Below are positions 46,694 to 59,800 of a stretch of 64,000 nt of DNA, in pieces. Within the stretch, counting starts at the first letter, position 1; each line of letters begins with the position of its first letter. Location of the stretch: contig JACTAT010000336.1 of the NCBI GenBank assembly GCA_014526335.1, positions 196,046 through 260,045 on the forward strand. The letters run 5' to 3'. This DNA comes from Chrysaora quinquecirrha (taxonomy: Eukaryota; Cnidaria; Scyphozoa; Semaeostomeae; Pelagiidae). Made by a program: the position numbers and the translations under genes. The notes below the pieces were generated by a model. That model ran no database searches. It saw only the letters and a program-made list of their open reading frames with translations, and was not told the DNA's origin.

Positions 46694-46902
46694 GTTGTTT
46701 TTATTCAGATATTTCATAACGGCAGATAAGACCTCTTTGAAATCTGTTGTTAATGGTGTTTTTACTAACGTTTTTAAATCGATTTCCCTTTTAACTAATT
46801 CTTACAGCAATGCATTTGAACCATCTCTTTTCAAATCACAAAAAATATTTAATTTCGTTATTTCAGCAAGTTTAAAATTCTTTATAATTACATAAACGGT
46901 TA

Positions 46903-46908
46903 TTTATT
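46903..46908 (-). terminator. Candidate poly(A) signal of MMADHC
   Basis: Minus-strand AATAAA about 80 bp past the MMADHC stop codon, a usual distance. Position-based inference. Confidence 0.5.
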
Positions 46909-46969
46909 GTTAGTGATGCAAGCTGAAAGGATACAAAAACATCCTCGTTATACACAATTTCAGAACAGC

Positions 46970-46975
46970 AATAAA
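46970..46975 (+). terminator. Candidate poly(A) signal of the KEN gene
   Basis: The first AATAAA I see on the plus strand after the KEN stop (46693), 277 bp downstream. It lies beyond the MMADHC signal on the other strand, so the two 3' UTRs would overlap by several tens of bases if both are used. Confidence 0.4.
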
Positions 46976-46986
46976 TATCAAATGAT

Positions 46987-49900
46987 TTATTTACACTCAT
47001 CCAATGGGAAATTCTTGAAAACTTCACATTCGGACGATGCATTTGTGAATATAGTCCCAACGAAAACATTTGTACCCCAGAGTTTGTGTCTGATTACTTT
47101 GCAACAGCCAAGATCGTCAATTTCAAAGCCCAGATGGTTGAATCTTTCATCAGTCTCGAATAACGTTGCATTGCTATGTTCACTAAAATACTAGAACATA
47201 AGGAAAAAACTCTTAAGGAAATGTCTAAGTGCCAGTAAGTAAATATGGAGAGCATTTCATTTTGCTATGGTCAGCTAGGCTGATGAATTTTTCTCTCTAC
47301 CTGTGATTTTGAACAGTCTTGCATAGTTTTTAAACAGTTGCCTACCTCCTTGGCCCAATAACAGAATAGGTAGGTGTTAAACCCATCGCCGGGGATCCTA
47401 CTCACACGATACCAGATTCATTTCATATTGGATTTCAAACCTGATCAGACATCTCTGTTTGACTTGCTACTACACTGCCGTGTCTTGAGATGCCATTGCA
47501 TAGCAACCAGAATTGTTACATTACTTTGTCCATGCTTTTGTACCTTCACTTAATTCAATTTTTCTAGTATTCGGAATAATGAAGTTTTAGAGAGATTTCT
47601 ATGTTGGAACACTAACAGTAATCCAGTTATCATAGATTTATTTCACTAGCTGCGAAAGTTGCACAAAGTGTGTAAGATTCAATAAGAACTTTGACTCAAT
47701 TAAAATCAATCTAACTAGATACAAATCCTATAGCCTACTGTATAGATAGAGCCTTAACTTCCAACAAAAGATGTATAAACAGAGCAAGTCTGATTCAATT
47801 AGACCGTGTGAACAGAACTTCCTTTGGTATCAAAAGCAATCTGATAATAGAATACAAATCTAGCATCGTGTGAGCAGGGCAAGATTCTGTAAATTCTATG
47901 GTCTGGGGCTTTTTTAGTCGGGGTTTTCTTGGTGTTGTTGGTCTATTTTATATTTTGCATTTTTGATAAAGAGATTTTGTTCTTTTTTATGTTAGAAGAA
48001 AACCAATTAAAAACTTTTCTTTTCCACTCAAAGTGACTGTTTTATTGTTTAATGAAGTAAATGTTTGTTTGTTTGTAACTTATTGTAAATATTACTTACG
48101 GCTTGTCCTGAGGATGGGTCAACAAAATCAGCCCAGTAGCCGGCACTCTGGAGAAGCTGACAAACTTTCTTGGCATTCTCAACAAACTGAAAATCGAAGT
48201 AGAATTTGGATTAATTGAAGCAGAAACACATCCTTATACCCCAAGGACAGGATGCACTGTTTTAATTGAGGATGAGCTCTGGGAGTCAAACTACTGGGTT
48301 TTAGTTTAATTTTCTTGAAAATCAAAATAAAGCAGAAAAAATTAAAATAAATGATATTAGTTACTAATACATGTTGTTAAATAATGTAAACACGAATTTA
48401 ATATTATTTAAATAAGTAATATAAGACTTGGCATATTTTGTTACTGTACAATTTTTATTTCATCCAAAATTCATATAGACTTACAATTTCAAACAATGCT
48501 TCTCTCTCGTTTTCAACTTCTTCAGACCATGATGTCATATCGTTTTGAGTTTTTTGGCTAATTGTCATAACAGTGAGCTCACCATCCTTTTGAAGTCCAC
48601 TGTTTGGGAACAACTCTAAGAAGCTCTTTTTGATAAACTTTGGACATTCTTGCATTGAAAACTCAACATTATCCAGTTTTTTAAATTGACTTGCTGGCTG
48701 AAATGAAATATTTCCCAATTAATTTAGCTTGATACATAACCTCCATAATGAAATTTTTGCATTGCCCCAATGCCATTTTGTGGCTCAAGCATATACATTA
48801 ATAAATGAAGCCATTAGAGTGTTTATATGGTTCACACCTATTTAAGACCATGGAACCTCACTCTTAAGCAACCTTTCCCTTTATATGTATATTTAAATGC
48901 CATGACATGAAAATCGTGAAACAAGGTCTACTACTGCGTTTCGACTTATGGTTCCATCATGTTTCCACTGAGCTACAGAGCTCAATGAAATTGCTGAGTA
49001 ACTCTATACATAATACAGCCTGATGCTCCCCTGTTTGACATTAGGTGTTTTGGTTGTGCTGAGCTAAAATAGAGCAGGCATTTGCTCTCTGGTCATGCAG
49101 TCCAGGTTTTAATCCCATATATTGTGGTATGCCAATGCCACTTGTGGAAAAATCTATCCTAGAGTCAAGAGGAAGGGCTGGGGTCATCATGCTAGCAAAT
49201 CTATATGCACTACTGTGGTGGATACACACTGGGTACACACTACTGTGGTGGCATTTTTTGCGTACTGTGGTGGATAGGAAATCATAGCAAAAATCTATAG
49301 ATCAAGCCCAAGTCCACCACAGTACACAATAAATACCACCACATCAAGCATAATAACCCACCAGATCAAGCATAATCGACAACAGCAGTGTATATTCACC
49401 ACCAAGCATATAAGTTTCGCAAGCCTGTTTGCACTGCTCAGATAAGCTCAAGTCTATTAAGTGGTCCCCCACAGATAAGTTGTGCAAATTTAGTGCCTAT
49501 TTACATATCTGGTTTGTTGTAAGCAAGTAAGTGTAGTAAGTAATTTTACCTGGCTTGCCTCTTTGATTTCTTCTTTGAACTTCTCATCAAGGAATCTGTC
49601 TATTACCACTTGTTTTCTTGTTTCCTCTGGTTCAATCTCAAGAAATGCACTTGCAATAGTCTTTTGGGGTTCAGATGCTTTCTTGATGAAAGGTGCTTCT
49701 TCTGAAAATTGTTTATAATCAATACCAATGCTTCCAGGAAGTGGGAAATGTGGGTCCATTGGCCAGCATGCAGCTAAAGCTTGGGAAGAGTGTGATTTCT
49801 CTGCAATAATAAGTTATTCATAAAAAATCTCAACTACCATATACATTCAATTAAGCACATTCCCTTTGATTTAGCAGACCCCAGAATAAGTGCATGCGCT

Positions 49901-51692
49901 CCTTCAATTTCATAAACCCTGTCCAACAGGGTGTATTTGAAAAATGAACTGTGGATATAAAGGAAAGGAGAACCCACTTTTGTAATAAAGTAACAAATTA
50001 CAAAGTCCCCTTCTTTAAAAGTGGATTTTCAAACACCCTCTTATAAATAATCCCCTGGAATACATGTTACCCCCTTTAAAATTTAAGGCTTTAGAAAGAT
50101 CTTAAATAAACTGGCCAATCAATTTCAAGAAATCATGTAAAGGGATGTGGAGTACACCCCTCTAAGGGCCAGGTGAAAAACGAGGACCATGCAGACTTCA
50201 TAGACTTCTCGTAAGCCTTTAGTCTGCGTTTTTCAAGGTCTGCATTTTTCACTATTGCATAAGGGGAAAGTGAAAACCCTGGACTTTGTGGACTTTTTCA
50301 AAACTAACACGAAACTTCCTCTTGATGTGAATGTTGAACAAATTCTTTGAATGGATTTTTTTATTAGTGAGTCAAATGACTTATTACAACTACAGGTTTT
50401 TAACTGATAATTGGGTTTGAAACCTCAGGTGTAGGTTACACAACAGACTTTTTTGTTACACATACCATTCTTGTTCTGATGCTGAGAAGCAGCAGTAGAC
50501 AATGAAGCAGTGCTGACTCTTGCCTCAACTTTGAAACAGGAGAGAACAGCTCTCATGCTTGGCAGATAAGCAAGCTTTCTTGCTGGGCTTTCAATTAGCT
50601 AAAGAAAAAAGAAAGAGGTGATGGTAAAATGGATTGACTTCAAACTTAGAAGTCAATAAATTAACAACTGACAGCTCAAACTCTGAGCTCAGATGTTGAC
50701 CACTTGGAGGTGATTGACATCGTGCAAACAGCTTGAATGGTGTAGGTCTTGAAAACACTGCACAGAAAGCCAATTGGTTAAAACGTTCCACTGCTCATAC
50801 AAGATCTTTGATGTGCGTGAAAAACCTCCCAGTCTGACATAAGGTGATGCCTGACCACCTTGAAACTTCATGGTTTCATATAATAGGTCTTTTCAGCAAT
50901 TTTAAAAATTTCAGAATTTTGAGATATAAAGTTTTGGACACTGAATTTGAATTAAGAACTCAAATTTTCACTATCGTAGCACATATTACTGATCTCATGA
51001 GCAGTCAAAGTTTTTGGATTTTATAAAAGGCTTGGACCAAGTAGGGTAAAAAGTTTCACCAAAATTCACTTTTCAAAGTCAAAGCCCTTTATAGAATTGG
51101 AAACTTTGAATGTTCATAAAATTGATTTCAGCACCAAGACAGGGAAATTTGCACCTTTTGTAAGTTGTGGGTGGTTTATATTATTTTAGGGTTGAAAACC
51201 TCTGATAAGGTAGGTATCTTGTGATTTTGAAAAGTTCCTGCGAGCCTTTTCTCGAGGTCTATATGAGTATACAAGATACAAGCGTTGAAACCTACATATT
51301 TTCCCTGCCAGACAACGAATTTGGTTTGGTCACAAATCAGACGTATGGGGGAGGGGAGGAAGAGCATGATCTTGTCTTATCATAATAAATTCATCAGTTA
51401 AAGGCAAAAGGATCTTTCAATATTTTCAACTTTCAAATGCTTTCTCTAGTGACGGGGATCTTGCAAATTGCCAGTGAAATTGGCATGTAAAGGAAAGTAA
51501 ACATCGCATATATCTAGGAAACTATTAGGATCTTTGTCATGCTATGGCTAGGCCATTCCATATACATTATGTAGGCCATTTTCCGATTCCTTGATTTGTT
51601 TTGAGAAAGTCGTGCTTGCGCTCACGTTTTAGCCTTAAAACGAAAATTATCAAAAGCCCTTGAATTGAAATAATATTTACCCTTGTTGCCAT
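46987..51692 (-). CDS. MMADHC: MMADHC (cblD), mitochondrial/cytosolic cobalamin trafficking protein
   Basis: Minus-strand exons 51692-51681, 50598-50466, 49800-49550, 48697-48485, 48186-48100 and 47190-46987 join in phase into 300 codons (299 aa; human ~296). MMADHC acts with MMACHC to route vitamin B12 to methionine synthase in the cytosol and methylmalonyl-CoA mutase in mitochondria. Diagnostic stretches are [68 protein letters not shown] and FVGTIFTNA. The N-terminus, Arg/Lys-containing with LAYLPSMR, resembles the human mitochondrial leader. The first coding exon holds only four residues (MATR), recognised by phase and the GTAAAT donor. The gene converges on the KEN gene, with stops 294 bp apart. 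Its introns contain a tRNA-like SINE and a CCACCACAGTA element. Confidence 0.95.
48951..49150. repeat. tRNA-like SINE, 'CACTGAGCTACAGAGCTC' family (copy 1)
   Basis: Shares TTTCCACTGAGCTA, AGAGCTCAATGAAAT, GAGTAACTCT, ACAGCC, then ATTGTGGTATGCCA and CACTTGTGGAAAAATC with 57130-57325. Minus-strand GAGCTCTGTAGCTCAGTGG resembles a tRNA D-arm. It lies within an MMADHC intron. Confidence 0.65.
49191..49424. repeat. Short CCACCACAGTA inverted-repeat element
   Basis: Starts GCTAGCAAATCTATA and ends ATAAGTTTCGCAAGC. The left half carries TACTGTGGTGGAT units and the right half the complement. A reduced relative of the 600-bp element at 36972-37573, immediately following the SINE. Confidence 0.7.
50870..51225. 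repeat. Dispersed repeat, second copy
   Basis: Same ordered words as 20690-21075 (AGGGTAAAAAGTTTCA, GTCAAAGCCCTTTA, GGAAACTTTGAATG). Located in MMADHC intron 1. Non-coding. Confidence 0.55.
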
Positions 51693-52124
51693 AATTGTCG
51701 CTGAATGTTATACTTGTTCAAATTCTGCTTTTGGGGAATTATTAAATGGTGTTTGTGCACTATATTTGTGAGATCTTCTTTGCCACTCTTCCGTAATGGC
51801 GGTGCTTCATCAATTTAATTTCTTACCAGTCTCTTTCATTTGTTGTTGTTGCTCAGAGCTTTCAACAAATGAACAATGGGAACAATGAGGTGTTGCTCAC
51901 AGCAGCTTTCACACTTCTTCGATGCCCCTCGTAATTAATTTTTAACATTCGCCAACCACCCCCAAAACCTACTGTAGTAAAAGTATTTTTTATAAGAAAC
52001 TAAGACTCTCCTCGAATGGGATAGTCAAAAGCAACTCCATCCATTGCTGGAAAATACTTCCACCCCAAACAGCGAAGCGAAATATCGATCCTTGATACTC
52101 GCGAGGCGACTCCCAGTCCTGAAA
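51693..52124. promoter_or_regulatory. Upstream region of MMADHC
   Basis: Intergenic between the MMADHC start and the LINE. No clear core-promoter motif; a 'TTTTTATAAGAAAC' MITE-type fragment lies at 51985-52060. Confidence 0.3.
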
Positions 52125-54790
52125 GTAGCTATGAGTCCTGCTCATCTACCTAACAAAAAGCTCATAGTTGAAAATAACAATAAGTATAACTGGACAGCCT
52201 TAAAAAACAATTTCATATGGGACAAGGAATCCTCAGAGAGCTTTCGCCGGGCACTGAGCTCTGACGAAATAAGAATCAGACTTTCAAACATCCTAAAAGA
52301 TAAGCAAAAACTTAACGATCTTAATTACTTAAGCTCAGAATTAACGAGCATTTTCCACGACGTGGCTAAAATGTCACTAAAACCTAAGAACACGAAGAAG
52401 CAATCACAAAATAGCAAGCAACCTCCCAAAAAGAAATGGTTCGACTCCGAATGTAAACTCTCAAAAAGCGAATTAAATAAACTCTCCAAACAAAAACAAC
52501 TCGATCCTTTCAGTCTATTTAAAAGAACTAAATATAGAGAAAAATTAAAAGAATACAAATCCCTTCTTCATACTAAACGTAAAAATTTTTGGAATGACAG
52601 AATAACCGAATTGCAACAAAACCCATATGAAGAGAGCTTCTGGAATATTTGGAAAGACTTCGATGAAAATATTACAAAAAAACCTAACGCAATACAAAAC
52701 GGTTCTATTTGGGAAAATTACTATAAGGAGCTTTTCCATGCTGATAATCAGGAAAATGCACATTTCCGTGCAGCTAATCCCAATGTTACAATACTTAGTA
52801 AAGAGATTGATGACAAAGAACTTACTGAATGCATAAAAAAACTGAAAAACAAAAAAGCTATAGGATTTGATGGAATAAGCAACGAAATGATCAAAAACTG
52901 CTCTATTGATTTATTTACACTAATCAAAATAACTCTAAACTTAATGCTCTCCTCGGGTCAGGTGCCCAATTCATGGTGTAAAGGACTTATTACTCCCGTC
53001 TACAAAAAAGGATCCAAATCTAACCCAGATAACTACCGTGGTATCTGTGTTGGTAATGCCCTTCTTAAATTGTTTTGCCTACTATTAAACACTAGGCTCT
53101 CCTCAATTGTAAATATGAACAAACTTATTAGTAAAAATCAAATTGGCTTCCAGAGCAGAAGCCGCACTTCTGACCATCTTCTTACTCTAAAAGCTTTAAT
53201 AAATAAACATGTTCGTGATAATAGAAAACAAAAGTTCATGCTGCTTTCATAGATTTCCGCAAAGCTTTTGATAATGTATGGCACAACGGCCTTTTCCAAA
53301 AACTAGAGAAAAGTGGAATAGATCAGAATTTTCTAAAAACAGTTCAAAGCATCTATAAAAATACTGAATGCGCAGTTAAATTAAACAACAAATGCACAAA
53401 ATTCTTCAAATGTTCCAAAGGTGTTCGGCAAGGATGTCCATTAAGCCCAACGTTGTTTAATTTGTATATCAATGACTTAGTTGATATCCTAGACAAAGAC
53501 AATCCAACACCGCTTGACCTTGGTCATGAACCTATAACTTGTCTATTCTATGCTGACGACTTAATCATCCTTTCAACTTCTCATGACGGGCTACAGAAAT
53601 GCTTGAATAGCCTAGCTGACTATTGTAACCGCTGGAAACTTAAAGTCAATTCAGATAAATCTAAGTGTTTGACATTCTATAAAAACAATACCAAGTACAA
53701 ACGAAATTTTTACATAAACAATTCCCCAATCGAAAATGTAACTGAGTTCAACTATCTTGGTATAACCCTAAACGCAGCTTGTAATTTCAAGGAGACTTTA
53801 AACATACTAAGCGCTAAAGCCAATCGTGCTCTTTTGGCTCTAAATAGCAGATTTAAAATTAAACATCTCCCTGTTAAAATTGCTTTAAAACTCTTTGACT
53901 CAATGATCTCACCTATCCTCCTTTATGGCTCAGAAGTTTGGGGACCCTACCTTAACTTTAAACAAAGTGATTGGGATAAACAGGAAATCAAAAGGTGCAC
54001 ACCCAATTCCTTAAAAGAATTCTTGGTGTTAACAGATCCACTACAAATGCTTTGGTCCGTGCTGAAATGGGACGATTCCTCTAAACGTGGCAATTGACTG
54101 TAGAATTAATAATTTTGTCAAACATATTAGAGGCGATTGTGAACCAGATTCACTTGTCTTTCAAGCACTTGAATATGAAAACTCTGTTAATTCTCGTAAA
54201 ACAATAAACTCTTATATTAACGAAATAACTAACGACGTAAAAGAAAACGGCTTAACCATAGACTCTCTAACATCTCTCTCTAAAACTAACACGAAAAAGG
54301 TACTAAAACATCAATATCACATATACTGGAAATCTTATATTGACAGCTGCTCAAAAGCTCTTTCCTATAAGACATACAAGACTCGAACCTATTTTGAGCC
54401 ATATCTATACTTAATCCAAAAGCGAAAATGTAGAAGATTCTTCTCAAAATTAAGACTTAGTGACCATTGCCTAGCAATTGAAAAGGGGAGACACTTGAAA
54501 CCCCCCATTGAAAGAGATCAAAGATTCTGCAAATACTGTAGCAATGAAGTAGAAAATGAAACACACTTTTTATTATCCTGTAAAAATTACAACTTTGAGC
54601 GCAAGATTTTCCTTGAAAAGATTGAAAACCTATGTCCCCAATTTAAATCGATCCCAACAAATGAACAAAAATTCATATATCTAATGACATGCGAAAATGA
54701 AACTTTGATAAAAGATACAAGCGAATTCATTTCAACTATATAAATGCTCGGGTTCGGCTTCTGACTGCTTATGGCCGAGTCAAGTAATGT
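52125..54790 (+). pseudogene. 5'-truncated, frameshifted LINE (CR1/jockey-like) reverse transcriptase
   Basis: Three frames together encode a reverse transcriptase. First a connector and RT start (52125-53250: KNKKAIGFDGISNEMIK, LITPVYKKGSKSNPDNYRGI, ISKNQIGFQ). Then FIDFRKAFDNVWHNGL, RQGCPLSPTLFNLYINDL and the catalytic FYADDLI box (53260-53990). Then a C-terminal part with a Cys/His finger CKYCSNEVENETHFLLSC (54087-54743). Frame breaks lie near 53235, 53995 and 54080. The 5' endonuclease region is missing, as in typical truncated insertions. Inactive but fairly young, since motifs are well preserved. The CR1/jockey-group assignment is by motif resemblance. Confidence 0.9.
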
Positions 54791-54833
54791 TGAGGAGACT
54801 GGATGTTTCCCCATTTAAGTAGCTGTCTTTATA

Positions 54834-55210
54834 TCCTGGAGGGGGGTACTTAGTATAATTTGGGTACGGCTATGTGCCGCCCATATGGGTGGGGTTTTGG
54901 CCCTGAAATTCTCTAAACATGGGTATCAAAACCCATAAAAGTGGGTGGCAAAATGAAGAAAAGTCGAAAGTTTAACTTAAATTCGGTCAGAAAAGTGGTA
55001 AAATCGCGCGGTAAAATGGTAAAATGTTCGTTGTACAATATCAAGCAATAATAAGGTCTAGAAAGTCTTATTATTGTTATATTTCGCTTCTTTTTATTCG
55101 TAAAACAGGGTCTGTTTCTGCAAAGGTTAACATTATAAGTGGGTGGGCTTCCGAAATCTGGGCGGCACATCCCCGTCCATTCATAAGTCATGTACCCCCC
55201 CTGGACTTTA
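54834..55210. repeat. TIR element, 'GGGGGTACTTAGTAT' family
   Basis: TCCTGGAGGGGGGTACTTAG with GTGCCGCC inward at the left, GGCGGCACAT and GTACCCCCCCTGGA at the right. Same family as 16729-17395. It follows the LINE directly. Confidence 0.6.
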
Positions 55211-55303
55211 TATCCACCATATACACCTCTTTCTACGAATTTGTGTCCATTCAACCTAGTACCCACATCATGTCTTAAGTTCTACTTCTGTACTTTGGCG
55301 CTT

Positions 55304-55775
55304 TACACACTTTTTTTATAAAGAACCACTTTATAAGGAACCTACTTGTAGAAGGCCCGAAAATTTAAAGAACTTATACTACTAAAGAGAAACTTGTAAG
55401 GAACTTTTCAAATATGAATGCATTAAGGAACATTAAGGAACTTTTCAAATATGAATGCTTTTATCGCTGCAAATAATCCAGAATTAGAAAGCCGTTTCCA
55501 TTCATTTGCAGTCGAAAATCACATAGATCGTAATCGTCGGAAATCACATGTACGTCAAGCATGTATCAAATGTTTCCTTGAGTAGTCTCGAGCTTTGCCC
55601 ACATGCAAGTGTCTCTTTTTTATTGTTAAGACCACTGTATGTGCAGTTGAAATTAAGGAACTATTAAGGAACTTTTGGAACTACAATTGCCTCAAAAGAG
55701 GTCCAAAAATAAGGAACTTTAAGAACTAGGCCTTGAGGTAGGTTCCTTATAAAAAAAAGCGTGTACTGTATACAG
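55304..55775. repeat. MITE, TTTTTTTATAAAGAACC family (complete copy)
   Basis: Left ACACACTTTTTTTATA, GGAACCTACTTG and GAAGGCCC are mirrored by right GTAGGTTCCTTATAAAAAA and GCGTGTAC. The interior repeats AAGGAACTTT. This copy shows both ends of the dispersed family also seen as fragments near 8150. Confidence 0.65.
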
Positions 55776-55799
55776 ACTGTTACATTGGACGTCTCTAGG

Positions 55800-56430
55800 T
55801 ATATTTACAAATATATGTTTACCAAGCATTCCATTATATCATTATGTCAGACATAAATGTATTCATGGTTCTTCACTGTAATATACTGTTACCACAAATA
55901 GAATTTACCTTGTTTGATTAATTACAAAAATTCGCAAAAATTCATCATATAAAATTCGTTTACAGCGTAAAAAATTTTTAAAAAATCAAATAAAATATCA
56001 AAACATTTAAATTAAAATTATTTCATAAAAATCATAGATAATATATTTATTCATTTTATATTTTTTATATTAACAAATAATGCAGATAAAAGGATTTGTA
56101 TAAAAACATAAAATCATCACACAATAATTATAATGGCTCCCAAATGTGGTTGGAACGCCCAAGATTTTTCCGTTGAATCACTGTCATTTTCGGTAAATCT
56201 AGCATATTCACGAGCTTAATACCCCCTCCCCCTCAAACAATGTTGAGACTATTGATGATCCTCTTAGCAATCGCGTGAGGCCAGAATTAGCTGGAAATTT
56301 TAGTGTTAAACAACATTGTTTAAGGGGGAGGAGGTGGAGGGTGAAGCAATAGCGGGCAGTGAAAGAGAAATTCAGCACAGGCGTTCCAACATTTTTGGCT
56401 GCCATTGTATATAGTTTTTAAATATCACAA
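55800..56430. other. AT-rich intergenic stretch
   Basis: Very A/T-rich between about 55900 and 56130, followed by a palindromic segment 56215-56345 (CTCCCCCTCAAACAATGTTG near 56226 against CAACATTGTTTAAGGGGGAG). No gene recognised. Confidence 0.5.
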
Positions 56431-56837
56431 AATTGATTCTGGGCATCTATGGGCACTATATGGATATGGGTATGATTTCATTGCGTTTATACGGGAAAGG
56501 ATCGAGAACGAAGCCAAATGGATCCGCATTTCTAGCGTACCTTAAACGGTACGGCCCCGTCCCAGAAAGAAACGGATCTATGCATACCCTAGCCTCCGTG
56601 CAGCCTCGAACTCTTCTCCCAAAAAGAGAAGAGTTTGAGGATGTACGCAGGCTATGCGTACCCAGGTAAACGAAACGCCCATGGTGGCCCTTTTGCGAAG
56701 TTTTCACTTTGTGATTCATCAAAATAACCAAAGGTAAAGGAAATATAGTCAGGACCGTCCCCGTGTAAACGGGGTCTTACTGGCGGTTACCTAGGTCGAT
56801 CTAAGGAAAGGTGGCTGGGGGAGGGGTTGAAAAGAGT

Positions 56838-59800
56838 TTATGAAAGCTGGCGTTGAAGCAACCTATAATCAACTAAATGATCATATCCCCATTCATCATA
56901 CCATCTACAGCTACCATGTTCATACTCATCACATGAGACACGAGGCTGAAATTCTTCACGTTTTGGTAACTCCGGTTCTGGAGGTCGTTTGCCAAGAGAG
57001 AAGAAACTTTGTAATAATACCTGCAAAGCAAGAAACAAAATAAGGCAATCACGCTTGCGTTGTAGTGAAGAAGTTACCATAGAATAATGGAACTGATTAG
57101 AACTGATTATTGTGTAGAGAGCCAACGACGTTTCCACTGAGCTATAGAGCTCAATGAAATCGCCGAGTAACTCTCTAAGTCATACAGCCCAAGGCTCTCC
57201 TCCCGTTTTTGCATATTGTGTTTCGGCTATGTTGAGCCTTCTTCAGCACCATACATATTTGTATTTATTTGTCATGAATGGCGTTCGAATCCCATCTATT
57301 GTGGTATGCCACTTGTGGAAAAATCACTCCTGAAGATATATAGCGAAGAAATGCTTAACGTCTTAAAACCTTCATAGTGAAACCTTGAACAGGGGAATAT
57401 GAGCAAATCGGCACTGCATAAACCTTGTGAACATATGTATGTATGTTCTGTCTAGACAGAACGAGTCCGTTTTCTCACTTGGACTCTTCAAGTAGTTCTA
57501 TGGCTGCTTTATCCTATCACCTAATCTCTGGGAAGTACGACCTACGTATCTGGCATCACACGGGCACGAAAATTCATAAATTACCAAAGTTTTGATGGTA
57601 CACAAGTGAAGACTTCCAATCAAAAAATTTATGTAGACGTTGATTGATAGTCAGTTAAGTTACACAATATTCAATGTGTTATATCTTACCATCTTTGAAT
57701 TATAACTTTGTGTCCATCAACAACTTTTGCAGCATTGTGAATAGAGGTTGGATCACAAGAGCCATCAGGTCTCATGTTATTCCAAACAAGCAAACGACCC
57801 CGTTTTGGTTTCACACTAATTCCCAACTTGGGAAACTTGGTTTCACCTCCTTCTTTCACATCTTGTAAATACACCAAAATGGTAGCAAATCGATCACGAA
57901 TTTCATCATCTTCAGTACAGTCGGTGTGATTCTTATAGCCTAAAAATTGAAGTAAGAGATATATAAATCTGGATTCAAAATCTATATAAATACCGTATCT
58001 TCTTGAATACACGTTTATAAGAAACCTAGAACTAGACACCCAAAAAGTTAAGAAACTTTTAGAACTAGGAGGAAGAAGTTAAGAAACTGTAGACATTTTT
58101 GCGTCCGTTTTCCAACATATTGATTCACATTTGTGGAGGTAGTAATTAGGTAGTAATTCTCAATCATTTCCGTGCGATTTCTCGCACCAGCGTGGCTAAT
58201 TCTGTGCGATTTCTCGCATCTGTAAGCAAAACTGGTGTCCGTGTATCTCGCAGAAGGTTTTTTGTCGTTTTTACTGCAATTTATTTCAATTCATTAAGAA
58301 ACTGTTAAGAAACTTTTAGAACTAAAATTGGACCAAAAATAAAGAAACCTTTAGAACTAGGCCCCGAGCTAGGTTTCTTATCAAAAAACGTGTAGAAACC
58401 GCCCTTGATTAGTAGCTGCATTTAATTTCTTTTTAAAAAAAATAGAAGCCACGGCTTCTATTCAAGAAAATACGGTAGATATCTCAAAGGGTTCTTTCTT
58501 TTGGGACATTTTCCGTGACTTCTTTTTCTGGAGACTTACGAGAGATCAAAAGCCCATTCTTTCGGGCAACTCTCCTAAAAATCAGAGACTCAAGACTTCA
58601 GAGCTGGAAGATTTCGCTGACTTCACGTAGAATATTTTTCAACTCAACTTCTCTAAAATTCATTTTTTGTTGTCTGGAATCGAAAACCTCCAAATTCTGC
58701 CTTTTTCAGAATTCAGAAGACTCGCCCCAGATAACGTATGTGCAGTACAGCAGTGGTTGTGCAGTACAGTGGTGGTTTTACAGTACAACGGAGGGATATC
58801 CTCAGTACAGTGGAAGGATATCATCAGTACAGCGGAAGGATATCATCAGTACAGGGGAGGGATATCATCAGTACAGGGGAGGGATACCATCAGTACCACG
58901 GAGGTATACCATCAATACCGCGGAGCGATATCGTAAGTACAGCAATGGATGTTCAGTACAGCAGTGTTTGTGCAGTACAGCGGTGGTTGTACAGTACAAC
59001 GGAGGGATATCATCAGTACAGCGGAGAGATACCATCATTACTGCACAGGGATATCATCAGTACAGCGGAGGGATACCATCAGTACCGTGGAGGGATATCA
59101 TCAGTACAGCGGACGGATACCATCAGTACTGCGGAGGGATACCATAAGTACAGCGGTGGATGTTTAGTACAGCGGTGGGATGATATCCCCCCGCTGTACT
59201 GCACATACGTTATCCGGGGTGAGACTGACTAGAGTCCAAAACAATGCATCCAAAAATTTTAATAATGCATTTCAAATTTCAGCTCACCTACACCCATTTG
59301 ATATGATGTGATTTGAAATTTACCACCATGGCTCATGGCAAGCCCAGTTGCTGCTTCTATCTGTTGCTCAAACCTTGCCGCAAATTTACTTTCACTCCTG
59401 TAAAATCCTGTGCTGTAGCTGTACTTGAATTTAGGAGCAATTTCCTTGGAGAAGGTCTCATTTATACACCAAGTTCCTTTAGTAAAGTCATTCAGATTAG
59501 CTTTTTTTCTATAGCCAATCTCATCAAGATGTTTGTTCATTGTGTGCAAGCTTTCAAAACAAACAATGGGGGCTTTTTTACTTGAGGACTTTACATGACC
59601 AAAATGAGCCCCTAAGAGACCATCACATTCCCTTTTTGACAGAAAGTCATCTGCAATGTAAACATGCACGCTACTTTGTTTATTTTTATGCATTAATTCA
59701 GTAAACTTTATCTTTCTGCCATTGTGGCTGATCGGTTTTGGTGAAAGGATGTTATGAATCCTTGCTTTAAAGTTCTTTATTTCTGGTGGGAGATTTTTCT

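Noticed and set aside
46907..47194. Plus-strand 95-aa frame
   Set aside because: Antisense shadow of the last MMADHC exon, which matches the conserved LFETDERF and [10 protein letters not shown] segments.
58515..59232. Plus-strand frames rich in YHQYSGG-like repeats; CRISPR-like look
   Set aside because: 22-bp minisatellite inside a TIR element; units abut without unique spacers, and the locus is an intron.
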